The translations under genes and the position numbers were made by a program. Below are positions 19,069 through 29,434 of a stretch of DNA of 64,000 nucleotides, one piece after another. The first letter of the stretch is position 1; each line of letters starts with the position of its first letter. This stretch comes from Rhodospirillales bacterium (GTDB lineage Bacteria > Pseudomonadota > Alphaproteobacteria > Rhodospirillales > JASLLZ01). The notes under the pieces were generated by a model, which saw only the letters and a program-made list of their open reading frames with translations, was not told the DNA's origin and did not search any database. The stretch covers positions 1-64,000 of the forward strand of contig JASLLZ010000007.1 in NCBI GenBank assembly GCA_030746775.1. The letters run 5' to 3'.

Positions 19069-20580
19069 ATGTCCTATGCAAGCCTCAGGGACTTCATCGA
19101 ACGCTTGGAAAAAGCGGGCCAACTGGTGCGTGTCGCCGAGGCGGTCTCGCCCGAGCTTGAGATGACCGAGATCCAGACTCGGCTTCTGGCCGAGGGCGGC
19201 CCGGCCGTCCTGTTCGAAAACGTGGTCGGGGCCGGCGAACGGAATTTCGACATGCCCGTCCTGGTCAATCTTTTCGGCACCGTCGAACGGGTCGCCATGG
19301 GCATGAACCGGGAACCGGGCGATTTACGCCGACTGGGCGACATGCTGGCCTTTCTCAAGCAACCGGAACCGCCGGGCGGCTGGCGCCAGGCGATGGACAT
19401 GTGGCCGATGCTCAAAACGGCGCTCGCGATGAAGCTCAAGACCACGGCCCGGGCGCCGTGCCAAGAGGTGGTGGTGGAAGGCGAGGAGGTCGATCTGGGC
19501 CGCTTGCCGGTCCAGATCTGCTGGCCGGGCGAGCCGGCGCCCCTTATCACCTGGCCCCTCGTGGTAACGCGGGGCGCCGAGGAAAAGGATGGGGATGACG
19601 CCTACAATCTTGGCATCTATCGCATGCAGGTAACGGGTCGCAACACGACGCTGATGCGCTGGCTGAGGCACCGCGGCGGCGCCCAGCATGCCCGGCGGTG
19701 GAAGGAACGCAGCAACGAGCCGATGCCGGTGGCGGCCGTCATCGGCGCCGATCCGGGTACTATCCTGGCCGCCGTGACGCCGGTCCCCGACACCCTTTCG
19801 GAATACCAATTCGCCGGCATTCTGCGCGGCCGCCGGGTTGACCTGGCGGACTGCAAGACCATCCCGCTCAAGGTTCCGGCCTCGGCCGAGATCGTTCTCG
19901 AGGGCCACGTTGCCCTTGACGCGCTTGCCGACGAAGGACCCTACGGCGACCACACGGGCTATTACAATGCCGTCGAGCAATTCCCCGTGTTCACGATTTC
20001 GGCCATCACCATGCGCCGTGATCCGATCTATCTATCGACCTTCACCGGCCGCCCGCCCGACGAACCCTCGGTACTGGGCGAGGCCCTGAACGAGGTCTTC
20101 ATCCCGCTTTTCATCCAGCAATTCCCCGAGGTCGTGGATTTCTGGCTGCCGCCCGAGGGCTGTTCCTACCGCGTTGCCGTGGTGTCGATGAAGAAGGCCT
20201 ATCCCGGCCACGCCAAGCGCATCATGATGGGTGTGTGGTCCTATCTGCGCCAATTCATGTATACCAAGTTCGTCATCGTCGTCGACGACGACGTCGACGC
20301 GCGCGATTGGAAGGACGTGATCTGGGCGGTTTCGACCAACGTCGACCCCGGCCGCGACATCACGGTGATTGAGAACACCCCGATCGACTATCTCGATTTC
20401 GCCTCGCCCGAAACGGGACTTGGCGGCAAGCTCGGCATCGACGCCACGGCCAAGATACCACCCGAGACCAAGCGCCCATGGGGCCGCAAGATCCGCATGA
20501 CCGACGACATCATCGAAGACGTGACGAAGAAGTGGGAAAAATACGGCCTGCCGGGCTCGGGCAAGCCGATCTGGAAATAG
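19069..20580 (+). CDS. UbiD-family decarboxylase (prenylated-FMN dependent)
   Basis: A 503-residue UbiD-fold enzyme. It shows the N-terminal [20 protein letters not shown], the [10 protein letters not shown] strand, the [11 protein letters not shown] loop, the [16 protein letters not shown] segment and the C-terminal [11 protein letters not shown] hinge, all diagnostic. Members reversibly decarboxylate aromatic or alpha,beta-unsaturated acids; 3-polyprenyl-4-hydroxybenzoate decarboxylation in ubiquinone synthesis is the best-known role. No ubiX gene is adjacent. ATG 19069 is preceded by GAGAAGG; the upstream in-frame codons from 19009 are not conserved. The stop is 11 nt before lysK, suggesting cotranscription. 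Confidence 0.88.
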   Translation: MSYASLRDFIERLEKAGQLVRVAEAVSPELEMTEIQTRLLAEGGPAVLFENVVGAGERNFDMPVLVNLFGTVERVAMGMNREPGDLRRLGDMLAFLKQPEPPGGWRQAMDMWPMLKTALAMKLKTTARAPCQEVVVEGEEVDLGRLPVQICWPGEPAPLITWPLVVTRGAEEKDGDDAYNLGIYRMQVTGRNTTLMRWLRHRGGAQHARRWKERSNEPMPVAAVIGADPGTILAAVTPVPDTLSEYQFAGILRGRRVDLADCKTIPLKVPASAEIVLEGHVALDALADEGPYGDHTGYYNAVEQFPVFTISAITMRRDPIYLSTFTGRPPDEPSVLGEALNEVFIPLFIQQFPEVVDFWLPPEGCSYRVAVVSMKKAYPGHAKRIMMGVWSYLRQFMYTKFVIVVDDDVDARDWKDVIWAVSTNVDPGRDITVIENTPIDYLDFASPETGLGGKLGIDATAKIPPETKRPWGRKIRMTDDIIEDVTKKWEKYGLPGSGKPIWK

Positions 20581-20591
20581 GACGACCGTCA

Positions 20592-22181
20592 ATGACCGCC
20601 GCACAGCCCGCCACTCTGGCCGCCGCCGCCGAGGCCAATGCCTGGCCCTTCGCCGAGGCGCGGGCGCTCCTCAAACGCCTGGGCGCGGCGCCGCCGGCCA
20701 AGGGTCACGTGCTGTTCCAGACCGGCTATGGCCCGTCGGGCCTTCCCCACATCGGCACCTTCGGCGAGGTCGCGCGCACATCGATGGTGCGCCATGCGTT
20801 TTCGGCTCTGTCCGATCTGCCGACGCGGCTTTTCGCCTTCTCCGACGACATGGACGGCTTGCGCAAGGTGCCGGATAATATTCCCAACCGCGAGGAGATG
20901 TCCGAACACCTGGGCAAGCCCCTGACCGCCGTGCCCGACCCCTTCGGCACCCACGAAAGCTTCGGCCACCACAACAACGCCCGGCTCAAGGCGTTCCTCG
21001 ATGACTTCGGATTCGATTACGAGTTCCAAAGCGCCACCGAGTGCTATCGCGAAGGGCGCTTCGATGACGTCCTCAAACGTGTGTTGGAGCGCTACGACGC
21101 CGTCACCGAGGTCATCTTGCCGACGCTGGGGCCCGAGCGCCGCGCCACCTACAGCCCCTTCCTGCCCGTTTGCCCGCGCACCGGGCGGGTGTTGCAGGTG
21201 CCGGTGGTCGGGCGCGACACCGACGCCGGCACCATAATCTACGAAGACGGGCGCCACGTCGAGACCCCGGTTACCGGCGGCCATTGCAAGTTGCAGTGGA
21301 AGGCCGACTGGGCCATGCGCTGGGTGGCGCTGGGCGTCGATTATGAGATGTCGGGCAAGGACCTGATCGATTCGGTGCGCCTGTCGGGGCGCATCTGCCG
21401 CATCCTCGGCGGCACGCCGCCGGCCGGCTTTACCTACGAGCTGTTTTTGGACGAGAACGGGGAGAAGATTTCCAAATCGCGTGGCAACGGCCTGACGGCC
21501 GAGGAATGGCTGCGTTACGCGCCGCCCGACAGCCTGTCGCTTTTCATGTACCAAAAGCCGAAGGCGGCCAAGCGGCTTTTCTTCGACGTCATTCCGCGCA
21601 CGGTCGATGATTACCTGGCCTATCTGGTCCGCTTTGCGGACGAGGACGAGGCCAAGCGCCTGAACAACCCGGCGTGGCACATCCACCAGGGACAGCCGCC
21701 CCACGAGGACGCCGGGCCGGGCTTCAACGTGCTCCTCAATCTGGCCGGGGTCTGTCACACCGAGGACAAGGCGGTGCTGTGGCACTACATCTCGCGCATC
21801 CACGCGGAAGCGACGGCCGAGAACGCCCCCATCCTGGACCAACTGGTGGAAGGCGCCATCAACTATTACCGCGATTTCGTCAAGCCGACCAAGCAAACCC
21901 GGCCGCCCACCGACATGGAGAAGGCGGCGCTCGAAGACCTGGCGGCGGTCCTCGAGGCCCTGCCCGACGACGCCCAGGCCAAGGATATTCAGACGGAGGT
22001 CTACGAAGTCGGCAAGCGCCACCCGTTTGCCGACCTCAAGGCTTGGTTCCGGGCGCTTTACGAAATTCTCCTCGGCCAAACCCAGGGACCGCGCATGGGC
22101 TCGTTCATCGCCCTTTATGGACTGGCCGAGTCGATCACCCTGATCCGCCGCGCCATCGCCGGCGACGAACCGGCGCCTTGA
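20592..22181 (+). CDS. lysK: Class I lysyl-tRNA synthetase
   Basis: A 529-residue class I LysRS (archaeal type) rather than the usual bacterial class II enzyme. The Rossmann signature appears as [12 protein letters not shown] (HIGH variant) and KISKSRGN (KMSKS variant), with the C-terminal alpha-helical cage typical of this family ([10 protein letters not shown]-like [10 protein letters not shown]). It charges tRNA-Lys in the cytoplasm. Class I LysRS is common in Alphaproteobacteria, which supports the taxonomic call. ATG 20592 lies 11 nt after the UbiD stop. No class II lysS is present in the window. Confidence 0.93.
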   Translation: MTAAQPATLAAAAEANAWPFAEARALLKRLGAAPPAKGHVLFQTGYGPSGLPHIGTFGEVARTSMVRHAFSALSDLPTRLFAFSDDMDGLRKVPDNIPNREEMSEHLGKPLTAVPDPFGTHESFGHHNNARLKAFLDDFGFDYEFQSATECYREGRFDDVLKRVLERYDAVTEVILPTLGPERRATYSPFLPVCPRTGRVLQVPVVGRDTDAGTIIYEDGRHVETPVTGGHCKLQWKADWAMRWVALGVDYEMSGKDLIDSVRLSGRICRILGGTPPAGFTYELFLDENGEKISKSRGNGLTAEEWLRYAPPDSLSLFMYQKPKAAKRLFFDVIPRTVDDYLAYLVRFADEDEAKRLNNPAWHIHQGQPPHEDAGPGFNVLLNLAGVCHTEDKAVLWHYISRIHAEATAENAPILDQLVEGAINYYRDFVKPTKQTRPPTDMEKAALEDLAAVLEALPDDAQAKDIQTEVYEVGKRHPFADLKAWFRALYEILLGQTQGPRMGSFIALYGLAESITLIRRAIAGDEPAP

Positions 22182-22310
22182 GGGGGGCCATCCTCGCCAG
22201 GCCTTCGATCAAAAATAGTCGGTTTCAATGACCCCCAAGATTGGCTAATGTCACCGCCGATCAGAAGGATTTTCCGACAATTTCAGCTTGATTAAACGGG
22301 GGGAAGACCC

Positions 22311-23618
22311 ATGTCCGATAACTTCGTCAATCCGGAAACCATCGTTCTCCACGGTGGCGATTACCGCAGCGATCCGGCGACGACGGCGGTTGCGGTGCCG
22401 ATCTATCAAACGACGTCCTATCAGTTCAACAGCACCGAACACGCGGCCAACCTTTTCGCGCTGGCGGAGCTCGGCAATATCTACACGCGGATCATGAATC
22501 CGACATGCGATGTTCTTGAAAATCGCATCGCCGCCCTGGAAGGCGGGGCGGCCGCCCTTGCCTTGAGTTCCGGTCAGGCCGCGTCCACGTTCAGCATCCA
22601 GAACCTGGCCCAGGCCGGCGACAACTTCGTCAGCTCGACCGATCTGTACGGCGGTACATGGAACCTGTTCGCCAACACCTTCAAGATGATGGGTATCGAA
22701 GTCCGTTTCGTCGATCCGAGCGACCCGGAGAACTTCCGCCGCGCCACCGACGACAAGACCCGGGCCTATTACGCCGAAACCCTGCCCAATCCCAAACTGG
22801 ACGTGTTTCCGATCAAGGAAGTATCGGACATCGGCCGCGAATTCGGCGTTCCCCTTATCATGGACAACACGGCGTGCCCGGTCCTGTGCAAGCCGTTCGA
22901 ACATGGCGCGGCCGTCATCGTTTATTCGACCACCAAGTATATCGGCGGGCACGGCACGTCCATCGGCGGCATGGTCGTTGACGGCGGAAACTTCGATTGG
23001 ACGACGAAGCCCGAACGCCAACCGCTGATGAATGAACCGGATCCCAGCTATCACGGCGCCGTGTGGGGCACCCTGATCCCGGAAGCCCTTGGCGCGCCGA
23101 TCGCCTATATCATCAGGGCCCGCGTCGTGCTGCTGCGCGACCTGGGTTCGTGCATGAGTCCGTTCAACGCCCACAGTTTCATCCAAGGGCTGGAAACGCT
23201 GCCGTTGCGGATGCGCCAACACTGCTCCAACACCCAAATCGTCGCCGACTTTCTGAAGAACCACCCCGCCGTCGACAAGGTCATTTTCGCCGGTCACAAG
23301 GATGGCGAGTCGGGCCGCCGCGCCAAAACCTATTTGAAGGGTGGCTTCGGCGCCCTGGTCGGGTTCGAGTTGAAAGGCGGCAAGGACGCGGGCCGACGGT
23401 TCATCGACTCGCTCAAGATGCTTTACCATGTCGCCAATATCGGCGATGCGCGAAGCCTGGCCATTCATCCGGCAACCACCACGCACTCTCAATTGTCGGC
23501 TGACGACCTGGCGGCAACCGGTGTCACCGACGGATACGTCAGGCTTTCGATCGGCATCGAACATCCCGACGATATTCTGGCCGATATTGAACAGGCGTTG
23601 GACGCCTGTGGATCATAG
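22311..23618 (+). CDS. O-acetylhomoserine/cystathionine-type PLP sulfhydrylase
   Basis: A 435-residue Cys/Met-metabolism PLP enzyme (fold type I). The PLP lysine is K209 in YSTTKYIGGHG; ALSSGQAA is the phosphate loop and the NPT…LE segment near residue 63 and the C-terminal RLSIGIEHPDDI are family hallmarks. Length and the long middle domain fit O-acetylhomoserine sulfhydrylase (direct methionine route) better than cystathionine gamma-synthase. An AACGGGGGGAAG RBS precedes ATG 22311. The 129-nt leader contains TTGATTAAACGG but not the full SAM-II riboswitch consensus, so no riboswitch is claimed. It appears monocistronic. Confidence 0.87.
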   Translation: MSDNFVNPETIVLHGGDYRSDPATTAVAVPIYQTTSYQFNSTEHAANLFALAELGNIYTRIMNPTCDVLENRIAALEGGAAALALSSGQAASTFSIQNLAQAGDNFVSSTDLYGGTWNLFANTFKMMGIEVRFVDPSDPENFRRATDDKTRAYYAETLPNPKLDVFPIKEVSDIGREFGVPLIMDNTACPVLCKPFEHGAAVIVYSTTKYIGGHGTSIGGMVVDGGNFDWTTKPERQPLMNEPDPSYHGAVWGTLIPEALGAPIAYIIRARVVLLRDLGSCMSPFNAHSFIQGLETLPLRMRQHCSNTQIVADFLKNHPAVDKVIFAGHKDGESGRRAKTYLKGGFGALVGFELKGGKDAGRRFIDSLKMLYHVANIGDARSLAIHPATTTHSQLSADDLAATGVTDGYVRLSIGIEHPDDILADIEQALDACGS

Positions 23619-23745
23619 GTATTTTTCGCATGCGGCGGGCTAAATTCGAACGACCGGTTTACGCCCTGGGATGCAAACCCAGAAACCATGGGTCTGCTTG
23701 CCACCCTGTCTGGTGGGCCCTTAGGCCTCACGGGCCGTCACCGGC

Positions 23746-24951
23746 TTACGCGACGCGGATGCCCCCTGTTCTGTCTCGGCGGAGGAACAGCAGGCCGGCG
23801 ATCAGCGCCGGAACCGCGCCCAGGAAAAAGCCGTAGGCATAACTGTCGGTGACCCCGAGGATGGCGCCGAAAACCGCCGGGTACACCGTCATCGCCACGA
23901 AGACGAAGAAAAGGACTCCGCCGGTCATGGTGCCAACCTCCGCGGCCGGGGTCAGGCGTGCGATCTCGGCGAAAATCACCCCATGCCAGCTAACCGCCGT
24001 CGCATTGAAGAAAACGGCCACCGCCGTGAGCCCCAACAGGGACCACTCGGGCGTATACAACCCGGTGGCCACGGATGCTAACGCCATGGCGACTCCGAGG
24101 CCCGCCAGCACCGTTCGCGGCGCTAAGAAGCGGCCGGCAATCCAGCCCCAAAGAACGCGCGTAAATAGGGTAATGCCTTGGGAAGCGGCGAACGCATACC
24201 CAGCCGTCGCCAGCGGCCAACCCAGGCCCTTCACCAGATAGGTCACGAAGAAGGAGTGAAAGCAGACCTGAAGACCGACAAAAGTGGATGCGGCAAAAGC
24301 GATTTCCCGCAAGCCGGGGTCGGTGATTACCGCCTTGAGGGTTGCCTTCGCGTCGGCCGGCGACACCCTGCGCCCGGGCTGCCGGGCGTTGTCGAATTCG
24401 GCGCGTAAAGGCTGCAGAATAACGGCGAATGCCAAGATCACGGCAGCGGTTGCCAAGAATGCGCCCCGCCATCCGACCAGCGTGACCAGGTACGGCAGCA
24501 GGAGGCCCGCCAACAGGCCACCGATGGGAACGCCGGTCTGCTTGATGGAAAATACCAGGGGCGCCAGTCGCGGCGGACAGTAGCGGGCCAGGATTTGGGA
24601 ACCGGCCGGCGTCGAGCAACCGGGCCCGGTGGCGACCAGCACCGCGGCAACGGCGAATAGCGCGAGCGTGCCCGGTATCGTGATGGCGAGGCCGGCCGCC
24701 ATCAGGACAAGCACGGCTTGGCTCAAGCGCAAGGGGCCGAAGCGCTGGATGAGGCTGCCGCAAATCGTGACGGAGACCATGGACGACAAATAGAGAACGG
24801 CGGAATAGGCGCCGATCAATTCCGGGCCGACATCAAGTTCCTCGGCAATAACCGGGGCGAGGACGGGCACCACCAATGAAACCATGTAGGCGAAGCACTG
24901 GTGCACGGTCATGACTCCGGTGGCGAGGTACAGAAGCTTCGAACCGCGCAT
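23746..24951 (-). CDS. Major facilitator superfamily transporter
   Basis: A 401-residue MFS protein with about 12 hydrophobic segments. The loop 2-3 motif reads GSLIQRFGPLRLS, and loop 8-9 has a weaker copy (GWIAGRFLAPR). There is a central cytoplasmic loop around residues 190-210 (RAEFDNARQPGRR). The CynX/nitrate-type topology suggests import or export of a small anion or sugar acid, but specificity cannot be read. ATG 24951 is preferred because AGAGGATGGC precedes it and the 18 residues upstream are polar and non-conserved. The 116 nt to the next gene on the right contain no clear element. A 6-bp dyad CCACC/GGTGG lies just past its stop. Confidence 0.82.
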   Translation of the reverse strand: MRGSKLLYLATGVMTVHQCFAYMVSLVVPVLAPVIAEELDVGPELIGAYSAVLYLSSMVSVTICGSLIQRFGPLRLSQAVLVLMAAGLAITIPGTLALFAVAAVLVATGPGCSTPAGSQILARYCPPRLAPLVFSIKQTGVPIGGLLAGLLLPYLVTLVGWRGAFLATAAVILAFAVILQPLRAEFDNARQPGRRVSPADAKATLKAVITDPGLREIAFAASTFVGLQVCFHSFFVTYLVKGLGWPLATAGYAFAASQGITLFTRVLWGWIAGRFLAPRTVLAGLGVAMALASVATGLYTPEWSLLGLTAVAVFFNATAVSWHGVIFAEIARLTPAAEVGTMTGGVLFFVFVAMTVYPAVFGAILGVTDSYAYGFFLGAVPALIAGLLFLRRDRTGGIRVA

Positions 24952-25066
24952 GCCATCCTCTTTGAAAATGCCGGATGCTCCGCCGGAGGTTTGCTTTTGG
25001 GGCACCTAGTGGTCTTCGGCGCGCCAGGCTATCACCAAACTACGGCCTCTTTCACGAGTCCGTCGA

Positions 25067-25933
25067 TTACACCGCCGCCTCGCCGGCGAAGCGGAAATAA
25101 AGCTCGCGCGCACGGCGTGTCATCGGCCCGGCCTGCAGGTCGCGGTCTTCGATGCGCGTGCAGGGCACCACCTTGGCGTAGTTGCCGGTGCCGAACAGTT
25201 CGTCGGCCGCCAATACCTCGGCGAAATCGATCGAACGCTCCATGACTTCGACGCCATCGCCGCGCAACAGGGCGATGACGCGCTGGCGGGTGATGCCGTT
25301 GAGGAAGGTGCCGTTATGCACCGGCGTCGCCACGACGCCGTCCTTGACCGCGAACAGGTTTGCATAGGCAAACTCGGCGACGTTGCCGGCCGGGTCCAGC
25401 ACCACGGCGGTCTCGAAGCCCTTGGCCTGGGCTTCGCGCAAACAGCGCGCCACGTTGGGATAGAGACAGGCCGCCTTGGCCTCGGTCGGCGCCATGTCGC
25501 GCGCCGGACGGCGAAAACTGGACAGACAGGCGCTGATCCCGCTGCCCTCGGGCAAGGGCGATTCGTGGATGGTGAGGATGAAGCGCGTGCTCGCCGGGTC
25601 GGGCACGATAAAGCCGTCCTCGGGATAAAACATGGGACAGATGTAAAGGTCCTGATCGCCGCCGAAGCGCCCGATGCCGTCGCGTGCCAGATCCTCGATC
25701 TCCGCCCCGCTGAGCATCGGCTCAAGGCCCATCAGGCTGGCCGATTTCACCACTCGTGCGCAATGGCGGTCCAAATCGGGCGCCCGGCCCTTGATCGCAC
25801 GGGCCCCATCGAACACCGCCGAGCCGAGCCACACGGCATGGCTCCTGGGTCCCAGAACCCGGGGGTTGCCGTCTTGCCAGGCACCGTCAACGTAGGTCAG
25901 GGTGCGCCCCGCCCAATCCGTGTCTTTGGCCAT
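25067..25933 (-). CDS. Class IV aminotransferase (branched-chain-type)
   Basis: A 288-residue fold-type IV aminotransferase. Landmarks are the GSAVFDGARAI block, RHCARVVKSASLMG, the Lys/Tyr pair within PTEAKAACLYPN, and VAEFAYANLFAV supplying the pyridine-contact Glu. A short length and the 'EAKAACLYPN' PLP-lysine block place it near IlvE-like/D-alanine-type transaminases, but it is only distantly like the enzyme at 11102. ATG 25933 has a GGGAGGG SD. It lies 13 nt downstream of a LexA-like repressor gene on the same strand, so both are probably cotranscribed and the repressor may control it. Confidence 0.85.
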   Translation of the reverse strand: MAKDTDWAGRTLTYVDGAWQDGNPRVLGPRSHAVWLGSAVFDGARAIKGRAPDLDRHCARVVKSASLMGLEPMLSGAEIEDLARDGIGRFGGDQDLYICPMFYPEDGFIVPDPASTRFILTIHESPLPEGSGISACLSSFRRPARDMAPTEAKAACLYPNVARCLREAQAKGFETAVVLDPAGNVAEFAYANLFAVKDGVVATPVHNGTFLNGITRQRVIALLRGDGVEVMERSIDFAEVLAADELFGTGNYAKVVPCTRIEDRDLQAGPMTRRARELYFRFAGEAAV

Positions 25934-25946
25934 GGCCAATCCCTCC

Positions 25947-26579
25947 CTACTGAGTGCTCCAGATGACGCGGGCGATCCAGTCAATGTCGTCGACCCCGAA
26001 CGTGCGATCATCGTGCTCGGCGTTGAAGGACGCAAGGTCGACGCGGCGCGCCGAACGGCGGCGCAACTGCTTGACCATCACCTCGCCGGCCTTGGTCCTG
26101 ACCACCACCCGGTCACCGCGCCGGATGCTGGCGTTGGGCGAAACGATGACGACGTCGCCGTCGCGGTACACGGGCTCCATACTGTCGCCGCTGATCTCCA
26201 GGGCATAGGCATGGGGATCGCCGAGGTCGGGAAAGGGAATTTCGTCCCAGGCGCCGCCGGTCGGATAGCCGGCGTCGTCGAAGAATCCGTGCCCTCCGGC
26301 CTGGGCGAAGCCGATCAGGGGCACGGTGCCGAAGACGACACTGCCCGAACCCCGGTCTACATAGGTAACGAACTCGCCCAGGCTGGCGCCTGTCGCGTGC
26401 AGGACCTTGGCGATGCTTTCGGTGCTTGGCCAGCGCGGCTTGCCGTCACGCGTGATGCGCTTGCTTTTGTTGAACGTGGTGGCATCGAGACCGGCGCGCC
26501 GCGCCAGCCCGGAGGCCGAAAGACCTTTTTCCCGGGCCAGGCGGTCGATGGCCCGCCAGATGTCTGAATGCCTAAGCAT
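25947..26579 (-). CDS. HTH-S24 (LexA/CI-like) transcriptional repressor
   Basis: A 210-residue regulator. The N-terminus (about 5-65) is an XRE-like helix-turn-helix (SASGLARRAGLDATTFNKSKR). Residues 85-205 are a peptidase S24 domain with the autocleavage Ala94-Gly95, nucleophile Ser133 in SGDSMEP and Lys170 in MVKQLRRR. Such proteins repress until self-cleavage, or act as non-cleaving repressors of prophage or metabolic genes; no phage genes are nearby. ATG 26579 is the first residue of a conserved MLRHSDIW start. It leads a two-gene unit with the class IV aminotransferase. A damage-induced role cannot be assumed. Confidence 0.87.
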   Translation of the reverse strand: MLRHSDIWRAIDRLAREKGLSASGLARRAGLDATTFNKSKRITRDGKPRWPSTESIAKVLHATGASLGEFVTYVDRGSGSVVFGTVPLIGFAQAGGHGFFDDAGYPTGGAWDEIPFPDLGDPHAYALEISGDSMEPVYRDGDVVIVSPNASIRRGDRVVVRTKAGEVMVKQLRRRSARRVDLASFNAEHDDRTFGVDDIDWIARVIWSTQ

Positions 26580-26639
26580 GGGAACATTGTCTTATAAAGC
26601 GGGCCCGGTGGCACTAGGAAAATATTGCTCTTTCGTTCT

Positions 26640-28802
26640 TTACGCCGACGCGCCGCGTCCCGCCCGGCGCCGGCCGATAATCTCCATAACCTCGGCGGCG
26701 GCGCTCGGGATGTGGGTACCGGGTCCAAAGACGGCGGCGACACCGGCGGCGGCCAGGGTGTCGTGGTCGCGGGCCGGGATGACGCCGCCGCAGATCACCG
26801 CGATATCGTCGGCGTCGAGGGCGTCGAGGGCCTTGATCAAGGCCGGAACCAGGGTCTTGTGCCCGCCCGCCTGGGTCGAGACCCCGATCGCGTGGACGTC
26901 GTTCTCGACGGCCTGGCGGGCCGCCTCGTCGGGAGTCTGGAAAAGGGGACCCACGTCGACGTCGAAGCCGATATCGGCAAAGGCGGTGGCGATCACCCGA
27001 GCCCCCCGGTCGTGGCCGTCCTGGCCCATCTTGACCACCAAAAGGCGGGGTCGGCGCCCTTCGTCATCGGCGAAGGCCGCCACTTGGGCGCGGATCTCCT
27101 CGAAATCGCGATCGCCGGCAAAGGCGCCGCCATAAACGCCCGACACGGTGCGCGCCTGCACACGGTAACGGGTGAACACCGATTCCAGCGCTTGGCTGAC
27201 CTCGCCGACGGTGGCGCGGGCGCGCATCGCTTCGATGGCCAGGGCCAGAAGGTTGCCCTGCCCCGAACCGGCCGATGCCGTCAGGGCCTCCAACGCGGCC
27301 TGGCAAGCGGCTCCGTCGCGGTTATTGCGCAGGGTCTTGAGGCGCGCCACCTGGGTTTCGCGCACGCGGGTGTTGTCGACCTCCAGAATATCGAAATCTT
27401 CTTCGTCATCGGCTTGGTACTTGTTGGCCCCGACCATGACCTCCTCGCCACGGTCGATGCGCGCCTGGCGGCGCGCCGCGGCTTCCTCGATGCGCTGCTT
27501 GGGCAGGCCCTCCTCGACCGCCTTGGTCATGCCGCCCAGTTCCTCGACCTCGGCGATCAGCCGGCGCGCTTCGTCGGCCAGGCTCGCGGTCAGGCTTTCG
27601 ACGTAGTAGCTGCCGCCCAGGGGATCGACGACGTGGGGGATGCCGGTCTCCTCGGCCAGGATAAGCTGGGTGTTGCGCGCGATACGCGCCGAAAACGGCG
27701 TCGGCAAGGCGATCGCCTCGTCCAAGGCGTTGGTATGCAGGCTTTGGGTGCCGCCGAGAACCGCCGCCAGGGCCTCGACGGTGGTGCGGATGACGTTGTT
27801 GAAGGCATCCCTTTCGGCCAGCGAGACGCCCGAGGTCTGGCAATGGGTGCGCAGCATGGACGAACGGGCATCCCGGGGCTTGAAGGGCGCCATCAGTTCG
27901 GCCCACAGCAGACGCGCGGCGCGCAGCTTGGCGACCTCCATGAACAGGTTCATCCCGATGGCAAAGAAGAAACTGAGGCGCGGCGCGAATTCGTCGATGG
28001 CCAGTCCCTTGGCGAGAGCGGCGCGCACATATTCAAGGGCGTTGGCGAGGGTGTAGGCGAGCTCCTGAACGGCGGTCGCGCCGGCCTCGTGCATATGATA
28101 GCCCGACACCGAAATCGAATTGTAGCGCCCCATGTGGCGCGTCGCGTGTTCGATGATATCGGCGACGATGCGCATGCTGGGCCCGGGCGGATAGATATAG
28201 GTGTTGCGGACCATGAACTCCTTCAAGATGTCGTTCTGGATGGTGCCCGAAAGCCGCGCCACCTCGACGCCCTGCTCCTCGGCGGCAACGATATAGCCGG
28301 CCAGGACCGGCAGCACGGCGCCGTTCATGGTCATGGAAACGCTGATCTCGCCCAAGGGAATGCCGTCGAACAGAATTTTCATGTCCTCGACCGAATCGAT
28401 GGCGACGCCCGCCTTGCCGACGTCGCCCGTGACCCTGGGATGATCGGAATCGTAGCCCCGATGGGTGGCCAGGTCGAAAGCCACCGACAGCCCCTTTTGC
28501 CCAGCCGCCAGATTATCGCGGAAGAAGGTGTTGGACTCCTCGGCGGTCGAAAAGCCGGCGTACTGGCGCACCGTCCACGGCCGGTTGGCATACATGGTGG
28601 CCCTGGGGCCACGCACGTAGGGCGGCAGGCCGGGCAGCCCGCCCAGGTGCTCCAGCGCGTCGAGGTCATGAGCCGTATAGAGCGCCTTGACCGCGATCCC
28701 CTCGGACGTCATCCACGCCAACTCGTCGGGACTGCCGCCGCCGATTTCTTGCCTGGCCGCCTTTCGCCAGTCCGCCAAACCCTTGCCGGGAATCTTTGCC
28801 AA
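26640..28802 (-). CDS. scpA: Methylmalonyl-CoA mutase, single-chain (ScpA type)
   Basis: A 720-residue adenosylcobalamin enzyme rearranging methylmalonyl-CoA and succinyl-CoA. The substrate barrel (about 1-560) shows [18 protein letters not shown], the [13 protein letters not shown] block and [10 protein letters not shown]; the C-terminal B12 domain (about 590-710) has the cobalt-ligand motif GQDGHDRGA. It links propionyl-CoA, from odd-chain, branched-chain or beta-ketoadipate-unrelated routes, to the citrate cycle. No ATG exists near the start. TTG 28802 is selected because AAGGAGG sits 5-6 nt upstream and MAKIP-like codons follow; TTG 28841 lacks an SD. It is divergent from gcrA with a 227-bp intergenic region. 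Confidence 0.92.
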   Translation of the reverse strand: MAKIPGKGLADWRKAARQEIGGGSPDELAWMTSEGIAVKALYTAHDLDALEHLGGLPGLPPYVRGPRATMYANRPWTVRQYAGFSTAEESNTFFRDNLAAGQKGLSVAFDLATHRGYDSDHPRVTGDVGKAGVAIDSVEDMKILFDGIPLGEISVSMTMNGAVLPVLAGYIVAAEEQGVEVARLSGTIQNDILKEFMVRNTYIYPPGPSMRIVADIIEHATRHMGRYNSISVSGYHMHEAGATAVQELAYTLANALEYVRAALAKGLAIDEFAPRLSFFFAIGMNLFMEVAKLRAARLLWAELMAPFKPRDARSSMLRTHCQTSGVSLAERDAFNNVIRTTVEALAAVLGGTQSLHTNALDEAIALPTPFSARIARNTQLILAEETGIPHVVDPLGGSYYVESLTASLADEARRLIAEVEELGGMTKAVEEGLPKQRIEEAAARRQARIDRGEEVMVGANKYQADDEEDFDILEVDNTRVRETQVARLKTLRNNRDGAACQAALEALTASAGSGQGNLLALAIEAMRARATVGEVSQALESVFTRYRVQARTVSGVYGGAFAGDRDFEEIRAQVAAFADDEGRRPRLLVVKMGQDGHDRGARVIATAFADIGFDVDVGPLFQTPDEAARQAVENDVHAIGVSTQAGGHKTLVPALIKALDALDADDIAVICGGVIPARDHDTLAAAGVAAVFGPGTHIPSAAAEVMEIIGRRRAGRGASA

Positions 28803-29029
28803 CCCCGCCTCCTTGGTCGCCGTGGCGCCGAGTATAGTCAAGCCGCTCAAGCGGGGGGAGGGATTATTCCCGGCCCCGCCCCGCCAACCCGGTAAATCCC
28901 ACAAAAATACTAAATACTGGGTTGAACCTTGCTGCGACCACCTAAATGTTGTAATTTTGGTGAAATTCCTTTCCCCAGGGATGGGGCGGTGGAATCGGCC
29001 TTCGACAGCAATCAGAATTGGAATCAAGC

Positions 29030-29386
29030 ATGGATTGGACCACGGAACGCATCGCCACTCTGAAAAAACTGTGGGAAGGGGGTCTTTCGACCCGCGAGAT
29101 CGGTCTGCGCCTCGGCGTGACCAAGAACGCGGTTGTCGGCAAGGTACACCGTCTTGGACTTTCGAAGCGCCAATCGCCGATTATCGAACGCCGCCGCGTC
29201 GCCGAGGTGATTCCCCTCGACAAATTGACGGCCGGCATGTGCAGTTGGCCGGACGGCGAACCGGGAACGCCGAGCTTGCGTTTTTGCGGCAAGCCATCGG
29301 TTCCCGACAAGCCTTATTGCGCCGAGCACTGCGCCCGCGCCTACGTGCGCGGTTCCAAGGATCGCGAGGCGAGCCAGGCGGCCTGA
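29030..29386 (+). CDS. gcrA: GcrA-family cell cycle regulator
   Basis: A 118-residue GcrA-type sigma70 cofactor restricted to Alphaproteobacteria. The N-terminal helix-turn-helix begins [18 protein letters not shown] and includes the [15 protein letters not shown] recognition helix. The C-terminal sigma-interaction domain has the Cys/His block CSWPDGEP … FCGKP … [12 protein letters not shown]. In Caulobacter it activates promoters carrying CcrM-methylated GANTC sites; GAATC occurs at about 28992 and 29021 just upstream of this gene, which allows but does not show autoregulation. ATG 29030 is used; four upstream codons (29018) are not conserved. The protein is shorter than Caulobacter GcrA because the linker is reduced. 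Confidence 0.92.
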   Translation: MDWTTERIATLKKLWEGGLSTREIGLRLGVTKNAVVGKVHRLGLSKRQSPIIERRRVAEVIPLDKLTAGMCSWPDGEPGTPSLRFCGKPSVPDKPYCAEHCARAYVRGSKDREASQAA

Positions 29387-29420
29387 TCGGGCTCTTTCCT
29401 ACGCCGGGATGAATCGGGTG

Positions 29421-29426
29421 TATAAT
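29421..29426 (+). promoter_or_regulatory. Candidate -10 box for a leaderless transcript
   Basis: A perfect TATAAT lies 9 bp before ATG 29435, within a CCGGGAT/ATCCCGG dyad (29404-29410 and 29425-29431). No Shine-Dalgarno occurs before that ATG. Transcription from this box would begin at or next to the start codon. The -35 region is poor (no TTGACA-like hexamer at 16-18 bp). Confidence 0.35.
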
Positions 29427-29434
29427 CCCGGCTC

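Noticed and set aside
22182-22310. SAM-II-like riboswitch before the sulfhydrylase gene
   Set aside because: Only a loose GCTTGATTAAAC similarity; the pseudoknot strands of the SAM-II consensus are absent.
23660-23720. tRNA-Cys-like anticodon arm (CTGGG-ATGCAAA-CCCAG)
   Set aside because: No matching T-arm, D-arm or acceptor stem around it.
26625-28895. A 756-codon plus-strand open frame opposite methylmalonyl-CoA mutase
   Set aside because: Antisense shadow of scpA; the minus strand has a complete, motif-rich enzyme.
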